Part shown: in pieces, positions 4,973 to 7,015 of the stretch
Numbering within the stretch: the first letter of the stretch is position 1
Layout of the letters: every line of letters starts with the position of its first letter
Source: Planctomycetota bacterium
Lineage (GTDB): Bacteria > Planctomycetota > Planctomycetia > Pirellulales > Pirellulaceae
Assembly (NCBI GenBank): GCA_024274855.1
Contig: JAJSAJ010000233.1
Location: 1 to 7,015, forward strand
Reading direction: 5' to 3'
Length of the DNA: 7,015 bases
Position numbers and translations under genes: made by a program
Notes under the pieces: generated by a model
Told to the model about the DNA's origin: nothing
The model's input: only the letters and a program-made list of their open reading frames with translations
Databases searched by the model: none

Positions 4973-7015
4973 ATGGTAAATCGAAATCTAATCCGCAGTC
5001 TGGAAAGTGACACCGAATTAAAAGCCGAACTCGACGCGATGATCGCGGCGACCGGTGACACCATCGTTGCTGAAATCGAATCCGAAAGTGAGTTCGATGT
5101 TCAGAATATCGTCGAGGGAACGATCGTTCGCGTTGACGGTGATTCGGTTCTGGTGGACGTTGGCTACAAGAGTGAAGGAACGATCTCGCGAGACGAGTGG
5201 GACGTCCAGGAAGATCCGCCGGAAGTCGGCCAACGCATCAAGGTTCTTGTTGAGGAAGTCGAGGACGAGTTTGGCCTTGCTGATGATCCCCATGGCATGG
5301 TCCGCCTGAGCAAGCGGAAAGCCGAGAAGATTCTTCAGTGGGAAACCATGATGAAGACCGTCCAGGAAGGCCAAGTGGTCACTGGAAAGGTTACACGAAA
5401 AATTAAAGGTGGCTTGCTGGTTGATATCGGTGTCAATGTTTTCCTGCCTGCCAGCCAAGTTGATATCCGGCGACCAGGCGACATCGGAGACTATATTGGT
5501 CGCACCGTTCAGTGCGAAGTGCTAAAGATCGACGAGGCTCGACGGAATATCGTCGTGAGCCGCCGGTCACTCATCGAAAAACAGCGGGAAGAGGATCGTG
5601 AGCAGCTGCTAACGGAACTCGAGGTCGGACAACTTCGCAAGGGCGTTGTCAAAAACATCGCCGACTTTGGTGCATTTGTCGATCTGGGTGGGATTGACGG
5701 TCTGTTGCACATTACCGATATGAGTTGGGAACGAATCGGACATCCGTCCGAAATGGTTTCGATCGATCAGGAAATCGAAGTCATGATCCTGCATATCGAT
5801 CGCGAAAAACAAAAAATTGCACTCGGCCTGAAACAAAAGCAAGCCAACCCTTGGGATCATGTTGTCGAGAAGTACCCTGTCAATTCGAAGGTCAAGGGTA
5901 CCGTTGTGAACGTGATGAGCTACGGAGCGTTTGCCAAACTCGAGCCGGGGATCGAAGGCCTTGTACATATCAGCGAAATGTCCTGGACAAAGCGTATCAA
6001 TCACCCGAGCGAATTGGTGCAGATTGGCGACGAAATCGACGTTGTCATCCTGGCTGTTGACCGAGAAGGCCAGCAACTGTCGCTCGGTATGAAGCAAACC
6101 CAGGAGAACCCATGGACGACCGTCGGCGACCGGTATCCGGTTGAAAGTGTCGTCAACGGGAAAGTTCGGAACTTGACGAATTACGGTGCCTTTATCGAGT
6201 TGGAAGAAGGGATTGACGGCCTGTTGCATGTTTCGGACATGTCATGGACCCGGAAGATCAGCCATCCCAGTGAAATGCTGGAAAAAGGACAAGAGATTCG
6301 TTGTAAAGTGTTGTCGGTTGATCAGGATCGGCGACGCATTGCACTTGGGCTTAAACAGTTGGACGACGATCCATGGGCACACGACATTCCCAATAAATAC
6401 CAGCCTGGTCAGGTCGTTCGAGGTGTTGTGACGAAGATCACGAACTTCGGCGTCTTTGTCGGGCTCGAAGACGGGTTGGAGGGCTTGCTGCATATTTCCG
6501 AATTGGCAGATCATAAAGTCGAGAATCCGGAAGAGATCGTGAAGGTTAGTGATGAGATCGAAGTGAAGATTCTTCGAGTTGACACGGAAGATCGAAAAAT
6601 AGGGCTTTCACGTAAGCGAGTCGAATGGGCCGAGGAAGACGATGCTGGTACAGCTGCGCCCGCACAGCCCTCATCGCAACGGGCTGCGGGGCACGAACGA
6701 ACACCTCGCAAGGATCTGAAGGGTGGACTTGGTGATTCCGGCCCGCTGATTAAACCGGTGGAATCGGTGGAAGCGGTGGAATCGGTGGAAGCGGCGCCTC
6801 CTGTCGCGACGGAAACAGAATCTGCGGGCTCTGGAGAGAGTGCGGACCAGGCCGAGGCGAGTCAAGTGCCGGTCGATACGTCGGCCAGTCCCGACGAACC
6901 CAGTCCCGACGAACCCAGTCCCGACGAACCCAGTCCCGACGAACCCAGTCCCGACGAACCCAGTCCCGACGAACCCAGTCCCGACGAACCCAGTCCCGAC
7001 GAACCCAGTCCCGAC
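4973..7015 (+). CDS. rpsA: 30S ribosomal protein S1 (incomplete at right edge)
   Basis: S1 binds mRNA on the 30S subunit and helps start translation. The visible 681 residues hold six S1 (OB-fold) domains at about 45-117, 130-200, 216-288, 301-375, 388-463 and 476-550. Domains 3-5 carry the typical YGAF/FGAF, GL(L/V)H and DMSW/EMSW motifs. In E. coli, domains 1-2 contact the ribosome and 3-6 bind RNA; the domain number here matches. After residue 550 comes an acidic low-complexity tail with a duplicated VESVEA and then SPDEP repeats from residue 639 to the edge. The tail is longer than in E. coli S1 (557 residues), and no stop is reached. The start ATG gives MVNRNLIRSLE, which I recall as typical for planctomycete S1. 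Only a weak GAG lies 6 nt upstream; an AGGTGG is 20 nt away. The identity is secure. Confidence 0.95.
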   Translation, partial: MVNRNLIRSLESDTELKAELDAMIAATGDTIVAEIESESEFDVQNIVEGTIVRVDGDSVLVDVGYKSEGTISRDEWDVQEDPPEVGQRIKVLVEEVEDEFGLADDPHGMVRLSKRKAEKILQWETMMKTVQEGQVVTGKVTRKIKGGLLVDIGVNVFLPASQVDIRRPGDIGDYIGRTVQCEVLKIDEARRNIVVSRRSLIEKQREEDREQLLTELEVGQLRKGVVKNIADFGAFVDLGGIDGLLHITDMSWERIGHPSEMVSIDQEIEVMILHIDREKQKIALGLKQKQANPWDHVVEKYPVNSKVKGTVVNVMSYGAFAKLEPGIEGLVHISEMSWTKRINHPSELVQIGDEIDVVILAVDREGQQLSLGMKQTQENPWTTVGDRYPVESVVNGKVRNLTNYGAFIELEEGIDGLLHVSDMSWTRKISHPSEMLEKGQEIRCKVLSVDQDRRRIALGLKQLDDDPWAHDIPNKYQPGQVVRGVVTKITNFGVFVGLEDGLEGLLHISELADHKVENPEEIVKVSDEIEVKILRVDTEDRKIGLSRKRVEWAEEDDAGTAAPAQPSSQRAAGHERTPRKDLKGGLGDSGPLIKPVESVEAVESVEAAPPVATETESAGSGESADQAEASQVPVDTSASPDEPSPDEPSPDEPSPDEPSPDEPSPDEPSPDEPSPDEPSPD
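6758..6793 (+). repeat. Two tandem copies of an 18-bp unit in rpsA
   Basis: GTGGAATCGGTGGAAGCG occurs twice head to tail, encoding VESVEA-VESVEA at residues 596-607 of S1. Each unit is itself two similar 9-bp halves. It lies in the low-complexity tail, so length changes would stay in frame. Confidence 0.9.
6887..7015 (+). repeat. 15-bp tandem repeat (SPDEP) in the S1 tail
   Basis: Eight complete and one partial copy (9 bp) of AGTCCCGACGAACCC are visible, all identical at the DNA level. They encode Ser-Pro-Asp-Glu-Pro in the rpsA frame from residue 639. The array runs off the window, so the true copy number is unknown. Perfect DNA identity indicates recent expansion by slippage, or an assembly edge at a collapsed repeat. 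A 15-bp unit keeps the frame whatever the copy number. Confidence 0.97.

Noticed and set aside
5609..6229. Minus-strand 206-codon frame opposite rpsA
   Set aside because: Shadow of the S1 coding sequence, whose repeated domains produce repeated antisense patterns.

Overview
The window looks like a piece of a planctomycete chromosome, probably Pirellulaceae or Rhodopirellula-like. This rests on gene-family resemblance recalled from memory: the DnaK and S1 sequences, the motif variants in the prephenate dehydratase, and a very small basic protein of a type I associate with Planctomycetes. No ribosomal or tRNA gene is present to confirm it. The sequence stops inside a perfect tandem repeat, as a draft contig broken at a repeat would.

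Layout. Positions 1-480 hold no gene I can recognise. They contain two arrays of degenerate 7-bp repeats facing each other (313-422), just beyond the 3' end of the first gene. Positions 481-1599 (minus) encode a chorismate mutase-prephenate dehydratase (PheA, P-protein) with an ACT domain. Several expected catalytic residues of its mutase domain are missing. A 604-bp divergent intergenic region (1600-2203) carries a perfect-consensus sigma-54 (RpoN) -24/-12 promoter at 1965-1980, pointing at dnaK. Positions 2204-4135 (plus) encode the chaperone DnaK with all family signatures and normal length, but codon 271 is TAA in a conserved position with no change of frame. Positions 4378-4563 (minus) encode a 61-residue basic protein that starts at GTG behind a strong Shine-Dalgarno. 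After a 409-bp divergent spacer with three adjacent palindromes, rpsA (ribosomal protein S1, six S1 domains) runs from 4973 off the right edge. Its C-terminal tail contains an expanding Ser-Pro-Asp-Glu-Pro repeat.

How the genes fit together. These are separate housekeeping genes, not one operon: phenylalanine biosynthesis, protein folding and translation. Each has its own strand or a long spacer. dnaK has neither grpE nor dnaJ beside it, so it may be a solitary paralogue. I see no mobile element, CRISPR array or defence system. The points most worth follow-up are the sigma-54 promoter upstream of a chaperone gene, the in-frame stop in dnaK, the decayed mutase active site in PheA and the in-frame 15-bp repeat in S1.
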